Assembly: GCA_017998575.1 (NCBI GenBank)
Contig: JAGOCV010000002.1
Location: 1 to 38,477 of the forward strand
Direction: 5' to 3'
Length of the DNA stretch: 38,477 bases
Source of the DNA: Burkholderiaceae bacterium
Lineage (GTDB): Bacteria; Pseudomonadota; Gammaproteobacteria; Burkholderiales; Burkholderiaceae
Part shown: piece by piece, positions 17,126-24,336 of the stretch
Layout of the letters: the number at the start of each line of letters is the position of its first letter
Numbering within the stretch: the first letter of the stretch is position 1
Notes under the pieces: model-generated
What the model was told of the DNA's origin: nothing
The model's database searches: none
What the model saw: only the letters and a program-made list of their open reading frames with translations
Position numbers and translations under genes: made by a program

Positions 17126-18432
17126 GCGGGTTCCAGCCCGAGCGCCGGTTGCAGCACCGGCAGCAGCGGCGAATCGGCATCGAAGCGACGGCCCGCCCGT
17201 AAGCAGAAGGCGGGTGACAGGCGCGTGTGGATGTCCATTTCGGTGCCTTCGTTGTCGCGAATGCGCCATCGGCCGCTTTCGCAATCGAGCACGCTGACAT
17301 CGGCTACGCGGCCCACCGCCAACGTGCCCAACTGGTCTTCCAGGCCGGCCATGCGGGCTGCGTTGATGGTGGCCATGGCCACCACATGCTGTATAGGAAG
17401 CCCCAGCGCCAGCATGGTGGACATGGCCGAGACCAGACTGAAGCGCATCTGACCCGCGAACAGGTGCTCTTCCTCGTCAGGATGGCTGAGCGGCGTTCCC
17501 GGCGGTGCCGGAACGTCCACCACATAGCCATGCAGGTCGGCGCCGAGGGTGTCGGGCACGATACCCGCGTCCAGGACCGTCCGGGCTGTGCGCAAGCTGA
17601 AGTGCGCGCCGTGTCCCACGTCGATCTTTACGCCGCGTGCCACTGCTTCGGTGACCATGGGATGGATCTTGTTGCCCTGGACCACGAAGCCGCCCGGGTG
17701 GCGGCTGAAAGGGTGGGCTAGCACATCGCCCGGTTTGAGCATGTCCAGCACCTGGCCGAAGATGGAGTCCGGGTCTACCGGCAAGCCGTCTTGCTCGGGT
17801 TGCGGCCACAACTGCCCGAAGTGGATGTACACCGGCAGATCGGCCTCTCGCCCGATCTGTGATGCCAGGCGCATGACCTCCACACCCCAGCGTGAGAAGC
17901 CGCCAATCTCGGCATGGGCCTTGATGCCGCGCACCAGGTCGGGATTGGCGCGGCAGGCCCGTACCGTCGCTTCTACGTCCAGGCAGTCTGGGCGGTAGAG
18001 CGATGGGTAATAGTGGCCTTCCAGCCCACCCACCAGATAGGCAGAAAGAAAGGCCAGCACGCGCGTGTGCGCGGGCTCGACGATGAACTTGCGGAAGCCC
18101 GGCAGCGTCATGCAGCTGGGACCGCCCTGGTCGATGACGGTCGTCACCCCCGCGCGCACACCGCTGCAGTTGTCGGCATTGAGGCCGAACCGGCCAGTGA
18201 AGCCCTCATAGATGTGGCCATGCGTGTCAATCAAACCCGGAACGACCAGCTTTCCTGCGCAGTCGATTTCATTCCATGCGTCGCCAGCGGCCACGGCGTC
18301 CCGCGCGGCTGTTGTTGCATCGATAGTGCCGATCTCGGCAATGCGGCCGTCCTTGATCAGCACGTCTAGTGGCCGACCGATCTGGTGGGCCGGGTCGATC
18401 ACCCGACCACCCTTGAGCAGTATCTGGTCCAT
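17122..18432 (-). CDS. Amidohydrolase-superfamily metallohydrolase (first paralogue)
   Basis: A 436-residue dihydroorotase-like amidohydrolase. Metal ligands fit a binuclear site: HGH at 71-73, a likely carboxylated lysine K171 (RGIKAHAEIGGF), H204 (VYIHFGQ), H240 (VLAHPFSRHPGG) and catalytic D299 (GADLHG). The N-terminal small domain (LLKGGRVIDP) and C-terminal beta-sandwich (VGRVADVSVLDCESG) are typical. It resembles the EF_0837/AHA_3915-type group and is clearly homologous to the second amidohydrolase at 24337. The ATG at 18432 follows GAGGAAACC. It is first in the minus-strand arm, overlaps the Ggt start, and faces the Rieske gene across a 70-bp operator region. Likely opens a cyclic amide or hydrolyses a small amide; substrate unknown. 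Confidence 0.88.
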   Translation of the reverse strand: MDQILLKGGRVIDPAHQIGRPLDVLIKDGRIAEIGTIDATTAARDAVAAGDAWNEIDCAGKLVVPGLIDTHGHIYEGFTGRFGLNADNCSGVRAGVTTVIDQGGPSCMTLPGFRKFIVEPAHTRVLAFLSAYLVGGLEGHYYPSLYRPDCLDVEATVRACRANPDLVRGIKAHAEIGGFSRWGVEVMRLASQIGREADLPVYIHFGQLWPQPEQDGLPVDPDSIFGQVLDMLKPGDVLAHPFSRHPGGFVVQGNKIHPMVTEAVARGVKIDVGHGAHFSLRTARTVLDAGIVPDTLGADLHGYVVDVPAPPGTPLSHPDEEEHLFAGQMRFSLVSAMSTMLALGLPIQHVVAMATINAARMAGLEDQLGTLAVGRVADVSVLDCESGRWRIRDNEGTEMDIHTRLSPAFCLRAGRRFDADSPLLPVLQPALGLEPA

Positions 18433-18457
18433 GGTTTCCTCGTCGATGTATATTATG

Positions 18458-18476
18458 TGGGGTGTACCGCATATAT
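18458..18476 (+). promoter_or_regulatory. Shared 19-bp operator-like motif, site 1
   Basis: TGGGGTGTACCGCATATAT lies between the divergent amidohydrolase and Rieske starts. It matches, at 15 of 19 positions and in the opposite orientation, the site at 19679-19697 in front of the ABC operon. The common pattern is TGRGGTGTRCCRCATATWT. A MarR gene lies between the two sites, so a MarR operator is the simplest reading. Protein binding is inferred. Confidence 0.6.
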
Positions 18477-18502
18477 CGTGCCAGCCTGAAGACGTTGCTT
18501 CC

Positions 18503-18874
18503 ATGGATCCAGCTGTTCCGCTTCCAGTCGCAGACGCTGCGGCCTTGTGTGCATCGGCCGCCCTTGCCGAAGGCGACGGCATCGCTGTGAACGAGGGCGC
18601 GCGCACTCTGCTGCTGGTGCGCAAGGGCGGTCAGGTTCACGCCTGGGTAGACCGCTGCCCGCACCTGCAGATATCGATGCGCGTGGGCGAGCAGCCCTTT
18701 ATGCTCAAGGATGGTAGCCACGTGCAGTGTCGGCAGCATTTCGCCGTCTTCCGTAGCGATGACGGCGTGTGCGTTCGTGGCCCCTGCGAGGGGCGCAAGC
18801 TGACCCGCGTGGCCGTGCGCGAGGAGGGTGGCCAGGTCTGGCGCTGCGAAGCCAACACGCAAATCGGGCGCTGA
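18503..18874 (+). CDS. Single-domain Rieske [2Fe-2S] protein
   Basis: A 123-residue soluble protein. Rieske cluster ligands are C52-P-H54 (DRCPHLQ) and C76-R-Q-H79 (VQCRQHFAVF). The pairs are separated by 21 residues, in the range of NirD/ferredoxin-type Rieske domains. It could donate electrons to an oxygenase or act in a redox side step, but no oxygenase or reductase subunit is encoded nearby. The ATG at 18503 is used since the longer frame upstream is antisense to the amidohydrolase. It is divergent from the amidohydrolase and convergent with the MarR gene, sharing the operator region with the minus-strand arm. Confidence 0.85.
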   Translation: MDPAVPLPVADAAALCASAALAEGDGIAVNEGARTLLLVRKGGQVHAWVDRCPHLQISMRVGEQPFMLKDGSHVQCRQHFAVFRSDDGVCVRGPCEGRKLTRVAVREEGGQVWRCEANTQIGR

Positions 18875-18949
18875 AGGCACAGCATCCACCCACCGAAGAC
18901 GCGCTGCGTATGCGCCGGATCGGCGCATCAAGATCTGGGCGTGGGGCTT

Positions 18950-19447
18950 CTACCGCAGCAGGCGCATGGGTACCACACACTCGTCGTTGTTGGCCGCCAC
19001 CAGTTGCGCAAGCTGGCGGAGCAACTGCTCGCGCTGCATCGGTGAAAGCTTCTCGATCAAACGGTCGTGTGAGCGCTGTACAGAAGGCGCTAGGCGCAGC
19101 AACAACTGACCCCCCTTGCGGGTGAGTTTGACCAGCTTCACGCGGCGGTCGTCCTGCGACCGTCTGCGACTGAGCATGCCTTTCTCTTCCAGGCGAGGCA
19201 GCACTTCGGCAACGCTGCTGCGCTCCAGGCCAATGGCGTGCGAGAGCGTGTTCTGGTCTACCTCGCCCAGTTCATTGAGCGCGGTCAGCAAGCTGAACTG
19301 CACGGGGGTGACGTCGTGGCCGGCGGTCTCTTCCGCGAACATGGCGGCGTGGATTTGCAGCAGGCGACGGAGCAGGAACCCCACGCGCTGCTGGAGCGCC
19401 GAGGAAGTCGTGGGGCCCGCGGTGGCCGGCTTGGCGTTCTGCTTCAT
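18950..19447 (-). CDS. MarR-family transcriptional regulator
   Basis: A 165-residue winged-helix regulator: N-terminal dimer helix (LLRRLLQIHAAMFAEE), HTH (DQNTLSHAIGLERSSVAEVLPRLEEKG), wing (SRRRSQDDRRVKLVKLT) and C-terminal helices. MarR proteins usually repress neighbouring catabolic or efflux genes and release DNA on binding an aromatic or other small ligand. It lies in the middle of the cluster, convergent with the Rieske gene and divergent from the ABC operon across a 301-bp AT-rich gap. The two similar 19-bp motifs on either side of it are its most likely operators. Confidence 0.9.
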   Translation of the reverse strand: MKQNAKPATAGPTTSSALQQRVGFLLRRLLQIHAAMFAEETAGHDVTPVQFSLLTALNELGEVDQNTLSHAIGLERSSVAEVLPRLEEKGMLSRRRSQDDRRVKLVKLTRKGGQLLLRLAPSVQRSHDRLIEKLSPMQREQLLRQLAQLVAANNDECVVPMRLLR

Positions 19448-19678
19448 CTCTGACTGATCCTCGCTGTCCTGCTGTTTACTCGGCCTGCAGGTGTCGGCCC
19501 ATTCTATCTTCAGGTCTGTGCATCGCGATGCCTCTTGTTATTGCATTCGACGCACCTTCTTTGCACATGCAACGTCAGATTGGTGTCATACCACGCATCT
19601 TTCCGGCGCTTGTTGCTCTGGTTTCGGTTGGCACGATCCGTGCAGTGAATGTCATCGTGAGTTTCACTTTGATTTTCA

Positions 19679-19697
19679 AAATATGTGGCACACCTCA
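19679..19697 (-). promoter_or_regulatory. Shared 19-bp operator-like motif, site 2
   Basis: On the minus strand this reads TGAGGTGTGCCACATATTT, 15/19 identical to site 1 at 18458. Its centre is palindromic (ATGAGG-N4-CCACAT). It lies about 50 bp upstream of the ABC ATPase start, in the AT-rich 19448-19748 gap that must hold the promoters of the MarR gene and the transport operon. No gene is seen in that gap. Confidence 0.6.
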
Positions 19698-19748
19698 TTT
19701 TATGAAGGCCACGCTTGCGCTGGCTGAACAACGCTGCAAAGGAAGACC

Positions 19749-20582
19749 ATGTCCCGAAGCGCTCTGACGGATCGTTACCTGTCCATCCGCGACGTGCGGA
19801 AGATATACAACCCTGGTCCTCGCCAGGTAGAAGCGCTCAGTTCCGTGTCGGTGGACATTCCTGCCGGCCAGTTCGTCACCCTGCTGGGTCCTAGCGGCTG
19901 CGGCAAGAGCACGCTGATGATGATGGTGGCTGGGCTGGAGGCCACCTCCGCTGGCTGCATCGATATCTGTGGCTTCCCGGTGCAAGGCCCGCGCGACGAT
20001 GTGGGTATCGTGTTCCAAGACCCGACATTGCTGCCTTGGAAAAGTGCCATCGACAACGTGTTGTTCCCCATCCTGATCAAGCGCGGCTCGGTGACGGGTT
20101 TTCGCGAACGCGCTGAGGAACTGCTCAACAGCGTGGGGCTCAAGGACTTCCACCACAAACGTCCCTCCGAACTCTCCGGTGGCATGAAGCAGCGGGTGGC
20201 AATCTGCCGAGCGTTGATCAACGATCCCGAGATCCTGTTGATGGATGAGCCGTTCAGCGCGCTGGACGCGATCACCCGCGACGAGATGAACGTCGCCCTG
20301 GCGCAGCTGTGGGACAAGCACAAGAAGACAGCGCTCTTCGTCACCCACAGCATTCGGGAGGCCGTGCTGCTGTCCGACCGCATCCTGGTGTTGGCTGGCC
20401 GACCGTCGAAGGTGGTGCGCGACGTCACCGTACCCTTTCCCCGTCCGCGCACGCTGGATCTGGGCGAGGACCCGTATTTCAACCAGTTGTGTCGTGAGCT
20501 GCGCAACGAAGTCGAGGCCGCCTACGGTGAGCGCGCGGCCCAGCCCATGCAGTCCGCCATGGCGCAAGGTGCTGACGCATGA
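19749..20582 (+). CDS. ABC transporter ATP-binding protein, NitT/TauT type
   Basis: A 277-residue ATPase energising the importer encoded downstream. Walker A is GPSGCGKST (47-55), the Q-loop is VFQDPTLLPW, the signature is LSGGMKQR, Walker B is ILLMDEPFSALD and the switch His is in FVTHSIREAV. It belongs to the nitrate/sulfonate/taurine/pyrimidine-precursor ATPase group. Its stop overlaps the start of the first permease (ATGA). As first gene of the plus-strand arm it lies behind the site-2 motif. Confidence 0.93.
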   Translation: MSRSALTDRYLSIRDVRKIYNPGPRQVEALSSVSVDIPAGQFVTLLGPSGCGKSTLMMMVAGLEATSAGCIDICGFPVQGPRDDVGIVFQDPTLLPWKSAIDNVLFPILIKRGSVTGFRERAEELLNSVGLKDFHHKRPSELSGGMKQRVAICRALINDPEILLMDEPFSALDAITRDEMNVALAQLWDKHKKTALFVTHSIREAVLLSDRILVLAGRPSKVVRDVTVPFPRPRTLDLGEDPYFNQLCRELRNEVEAAYGERAAQPMQSAMAQGADA

Positions 20583-21391
20583 CGCCCGCTGCCAAACGGC
20601 TCCCGTTGGCAGGCAGCCTGCCGCGCCTGCCTGCGATGGAGCGTCTGGCATCCCGCCTGAACTGGGAGGCCATCGTGGTCCTGGTGGCGGTGCTGGCTAT
20701 CTGGCAATTCATCACCTCCTTCGGCTGGATTCCCGCCGTGATCTTGCCCCAGCCAACGGCTGTCCTGGCTGCGATGTGGGCGCAGGGTGGCCAACTGTTG
20801 CAGCACGGCTTGGGCACCAGCTCGGAAATCGTGGCGGGCTTCATTGGCGCGGTCATCCTGGGCGTGTTCCTGGCCGTGGTGATCAGCCTCAGCCGCACCA
20901 TTGAGGAAACGCTTTACCCGCTGCTCATCGTGTTGCAGACCATTCCGAAGATCGCGCTCGCACCGGTCTTCATGGTGTGGTTCGGGATCGGTTTCGAATC
21001 TCGTCTGGTGTTTGCCACGTTCATTGGTTTCTTCCCTATTGCCGTGACGCTGGCTACCGGCTTGCGTGAAGCCAACCCCGGATCGCTGCGCCTGTGTGCC
21101 GTGCTAGGCGCCAGTCGTTGGCAGACGCTGATCCATGTGCGCTTCCCCTACGCGTTGCCCTACCTGTTCAACGGTCTGAAAGTCTCGGTGACGCTGGCCA
21201 CCATCGGCGTGGTGACGGGCGAGCTGATCTCCTCGCAGTCGGGCCTGGGCTACCTCATCGTTGCCGCGGCCTCGCGCATGGACACCGCCATGATGCTCGC
21301 CGCCATTGCGGTGCTGTGTGGCGTGGGTCTGGTGCTGTTCAAGGCCGTCGACCTGCTCGAACGCTTCGTGCGTGCACGTTGCTGGCCATGA
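20579..21391 (+). CDS. ABC transporter permease, NitT/TauT type (first)
   Basis: A 270-residue inner-membrane permease of the BPD_transp_1 type with about six membrane helices. The EAA-loop region that contacts the ATPase reads LREANPGSLRLCAVLGASRWQ. Typical family segments are LPQPTAV, TIPKIALAPVFMVWFGIG and GELISSQSGLGYLI. It overlaps the ATPase gene by 4 bp, and the binding protein follows after 69 bp. A second, non-identical permease lies after the binding protein, so the membrane part may be a heterodimer. Confidence 0.92.
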   Translation: MTPAAKRLPLAGSLPRLPAMERLASRLNWEAIVVLVAVLAIWQFITSFGWIPAVILPQPTAVLAAMWAQGGQLLQHGLGTSSEIVAGFIGAVILGVFLAVVISLSRTIEETLYPLLIVLQTIPKIALAPVFMVWFGIGFESRLVFATFIGFFPIAVTLATGLREANPGSLRLCAVLGASRWQTLIHVRFPYALPYLFNGLKVSVTLATIGVVTGELISSQSGLGYLIVAAASRMDTAMMLAAIAVLCGVGLVLFKAVDLLERFVRARCWP

Positions 21392-21460
21392 CGAAGCCGA
21401 TTTTCTGTACATCCCCAAGCGTTAGCTGATTTCCCAACCACCACTACGAAGGATCGTTCC

Positions 21461-22567
21461 ATGACGTTGCCTCTCCATGTTCGCTCTTCCCGCCGCAGCG
21501 TTCTTGCCGCTGGTGGCGCTGCCTTGCTCGGTGCCACCGCTGCCGGGCTGTCGATGCCGGCTTTCGCCCAGCGCAGGACGGTGAAGCTCACCTTGCCTTG
21601 GTTGGCAGAGGGCGCCTCGGCCTACATCTATGTGGCCAAGGAGCTGGGCTACTTCTCCAAGCGCGGCATCGACCTGCAGATCTCGCGCGGCTTTGGCTCG
21701 GTCACGGCTGCACAGACCATCGCCGCTGGCAAGTTCGACATCGGCACCGTGGGTTCGCCCACACAGGTGATGTCGGTCGCCCAGGGCCTGCCGCTGATGG
21801 GCTTGGGTGTCATCGAGTACGACGCCTCCATGGGCCTGGGCTTGCCCGTCGATTCCCCCATCAAGAAGCCCACGGACCTGATGGGCAAGCGCATTGGTGG
21901 TGTGCCCACCTCCGCTGAGGCACCGTTCTTTCCCGCGTTCTGCAAGCTGGCAGGCATCGACATGTCCAAGCTGTCGATGGTGCAGCTCGATCCCAAGGTG
22001 CGTGAGCGCGCCTTGATCGACAAGCAGGTCGATGCCGTGCTGGGCATGGCCGGCTCGATCTTGCCCGTGATCCTGGCCCAGGGGGCCAAGGCCAAGTTCA
22101 TGCTGTTCAAGACAGCCGGGATCCAGACTTACGGCAACACCATCACCGTTCAGAAGAAGTTCTACGAGAGCGACCCCGCGCTGTGTGAAGTCCTGGTGGA
22201 CGCCATGATGGAAGGTCTGCGCTACACGCTGCTCAACCCGGAAGAGGCCAACCAGATCCTGCACAAGGCCGTGCCTGAGCTCTCGCTCACCCCCGGCGGC
22301 AAGATGCTGACCGCCATGGGCATGGGCATCCAGAAGCTGGGCTTCAACCAGGACGAACCGAAGAGGAATGGCCTGGGCTGGGGCGACCCCAAGATCTTCG
22401 ATTCCATGGCATCGCTGGTCATGGAATACGTGGACAAGCCCGGCATGGTCAAGCCGACAGCCGACCAACTCTTCACCAACCGCTTCACCGGCCGCGTCAA
22501 GCTCACGGCGGCCGAATGGGCGACGGTGGAGGAGGGGACCAAGGCCTACCGTCCGTTGCTGGCCTGA
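21461..22567 (+). CDS. ABC transporter substrate-binding protein, NMT1/THI5-like, Tat-exported
   Basis: A 368-residue periplasmic binding protein. It has a twin-arginine signal (SSRRSVLAAGGAALLG at about residues 9-24, ending PAFAQ). A type-2 binding fold of the NMT1/SsuA-like family follows (LPWLAEGASAYIYVAKELGY, then FDIGTVGSPTQVMSVAQG and DLMGKRIGGVPTSA). These proteins bind taurine, sulfonates, nitrate, thiamine-pyrimidine precursors, riboflavin or phthalate-like compounds, so the fold alone does not name the ligand. It lies between two permease genes of the same operon, 35 bp before the second. Confidence 0.9.
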   Translation: MTLPLHVRSSRRSVLAAGGAALLGATAAGLSMPAFAQRRTVKLTLPWLAEGASAYIYVAKELGYFSKRGIDLQISRGFGSVTAAQTIAAGKFDIGTVGSPTQVMSVAQGLPLMGLGVIEYDASMGLGLPVDSPIKKPTDLMGKRIGGVPTSAEAPFFPAFCKLAGIDMSKLSMVQLDPKVRERALIDKQVDAVLGMAGSILPVILAQGAKAKFMLFKTAGIQTYGNTITVQKKFYESDPALCEVLVDAMMEGLRYTLLNPEEANQILHKAVPELSLTPGGKMLTAMGMGIQKLGFNQDEPKRNGLGWGDPKIFDSMASLVMEYVDKPGMVKPTADQLFTNRFTGRVKLTAAEWATVEEGTKAYRPLLA

Positions 22568-22602
22568 GGCGAGCCGCCTCCATTTAATGACGGAGCACGC
22601 GC

Positions 22603-23382
22603 ATGACTGACATACCCGGATCCTGGTGGGCAACCTCCCGCAAGATTGCCCTTCCTTTGGGGTTCGTGATCCTCATCGGCATGGTCTGGGAGTGGTCGGT
22701 GGCACGGCTCCAGGTCTCGTCTGCTGTCATGGCCGCGCCTTCCTCCGTTTGGGAGGTGCTGTTCGCGTACAGCGAACTGCTGTTCAAACACAGCTGGCCG
22801 ACGGCGCGGGAGGCGCTCGCCGGGTTTGGTCTGGCCACCGTCACAGGCATCACCCTAGGCATCGTACTTGCAGTGTTGCCGGTAGTGCGGCGCGGTCTCT
22901 ACCCGCATGTGGTCGCGTTCCAGCTCATACCCAAAGTGGCGCTCGCGCCCCTATTCATTCTGTGGTTTGGCATCGGCAGCGAAGCGCGGCTGATGTTCGT
23001 GATCTTCATGGCCTTTTTCCCCATCGTCGTTTCGACCATGAGCGGCATCTCGGGTACGCCGGCCGGTGCGCTCAAGCTGGGCCAAGCGCTGGGTTGCAGC
23101 AAGTGGCAGGAGTTGATTCATATCCGCATTCCCTATGCCGTGCCGCAGATCTCGGCCGGCCTGAAAGTGAGCGTGACCATGGCCATCATCGGCACCGTGG
23201 TCGGCGAGTTCGTGACGGGCCAGGAGGGCTTGGGCTTCCTGATCATCATGGGTTCGGCCAATGGGCAGTCTGCCGTGGTGTTCGCCGCCATTACCTTCCT
23301 GAGTGCGCTTGGCTTGATGTTGTTCGGCTTGGTTGCCGGCGCCAACCAGTACGCACGCAAGCGCTGGGCCGACACCGCATGA
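22603..23382 (+). CDS. ABC transporter permease, NitT/TauT type (second)
   Basis: A 259-residue permease homologous to, but clearly different from, the one at 20579. The shared core includes LIPKVALAPLFILWFGIGSEA, the EAA loop GTPAGALKLGQALGCSKWQE and GEFVTGQEGLGFLI. About six membrane helices are expected. One ATPase and one binding protein serve two permeases here. It is followed by the alpha/beta hydrolase after 64 bp. Confidence 0.92.
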   Translation: MTDIPGSWWATSRKIALPLGFVILIGMVWEWSVARLQVSSAVMAAPSSVWEVLFAYSELLFKHSWPTAREALAGFGLATVTGITLGIVLAVLPVVRRGLYPHVVAFQLIPKVALAPLFILWFGIGSEARLMFVIFMAFFPIVVSTMSGISGTPAGALKLGQALGCSKWQELIHIRIPYAVPQISAGLKVSVTMAIIGTVVGEFVTGQEGLGFLIIMGSANGQSAVVFAAITFLSALGLMLFGLVAGANQYARKRWADTA

Positions 23383-23446
23383 CAGCCCGGCCTGCCGCCA
23401 TTCGCTCCCATCGGACTTCTTCTTGCCACCACGAAAGCCTGCATTC

Positions 23447-24301
23447 ATGACCACCGCCACGTCCGCCATCGAACCACGCCTGCTCAACGCGCTCCTGCCC
23501 CTGTCCGGCCGACGGGTCCAGGCCGGCGACATCGAGCTCTTCGTCACGGACTCGGACACCGACGGTATTCCTCTAGTGTTCCTACATGGGCTGGGCTGGA
23601 CGCATGGCCTGTGGCGCCACCAGCGCACGCGCTACGGGCAGCGCTGGCGCATGATCGCTGGCGACAACCGGGGCCACGGCCAATCCGACACGCCCCCCGG
23701 TCCCTATACCTTGGAAGGCATGGCACGGGACTGGCTTGCTGCTCTGGATACCATGGGCATCGATCGCTTCGTGTTGGTGGGCTTTTCCCAGGGCAGCCGT
23801 GTGGCTCAGTTGATGGCGACCATGGCGCCCGAACGCTTGCATGCCCTGGTCGTCATTGGCGCCGGCTGCCGGAGCAATGCCACCGGCAGCGAGGTGATGG
23901 CACGCCGCATCGAGGCGATGCGCACCAGCCCGCTCGAAGGCGCCAAGGCCGCCATGGCCTCCATCTTCTCGCCGGCCTTCATGGAGCGAGAAGCCGCGTT
24001 CATGGCGCACTTCCTGGCCGAACGCGCGCAGCAGCCGGTCGAGCCGCTCATCGCGTCCATGCAGGCCTTGCAGCCCGCGGGCGATCTACGCGCTGCGCTG
24101 GCCCGCGTGACCTGTCCGGTCTTGGTCATCGTCGGTGATGCCGATCGGCTGTGCCCGGTGGACGCGGCTCGCGAATTGGCCGATGCGCTGCCTCATGCCG
24201 AATTCCACGTGGTGCCAGATGCCGGCCACATGGTCACGATCGAGCAACCCGACGCCATCGATGCGCTGCTCGATGCCTTCCTTGACAAGCAGCTTGCCTG
24301 A
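23447..24301 (+). CDS. Alpha/beta-fold hydrolase
   Basis: A 284-residue hydrolase. The catalytic triad is visible: nucleophile S114 in VGFSQGS, acid D231 or D233 in IVGDADRLCPV, and H261 in PDAGHM. The oxyanion motif is FLHGLGW (residues 45-51), and GDNRGHGQSD is typical of the lactonase / C-C-bond hydrolase group (PcaD-like). It could open a lactone or cleave an ester or amide made by the other enzymes. The ATG at 23447 is chosen by homology, since the upstream extension has no family features. It lies in the plus-strand arm between the second permease and the second amidohydrolase, 35 bp before the latter. Confidence 0.88.
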   Translation: MTTATSAIEPRLLNALLPLSGRRVQAGDIELFVTDSDTDGIPLVFLHGLGWTHGLWRHQRTRYGQRWRMIAGDNRGHGQSDTPPGPYTLEGMARDWLAALDTMGIDRFVLVGFSQGSRVAQLMATMAPERLHALVVIGAGCRSNATGSEVMARRIEAMRTSPLEGAKAAMASIFSPAFMEREAAFMAHFLAERAQQPVEPLIASMQALQPAGDLRAALARVTCPVLVIVGDADRLCPVDAARELADALPHAEFHVVPDAGHMVTIEQPDAIDALLDAFLDKQLA

Positions 24302-24336
24302 TCCCTTTTCCCCGACTTCCTACCAAAGGTGACACC

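Noticed and set aside
19491..19767. Three overlapping small frames between the MarR and ABC genes
   Set aside because: No ribosome site or family similarity, on both strands, in an AT-rich promoter region.
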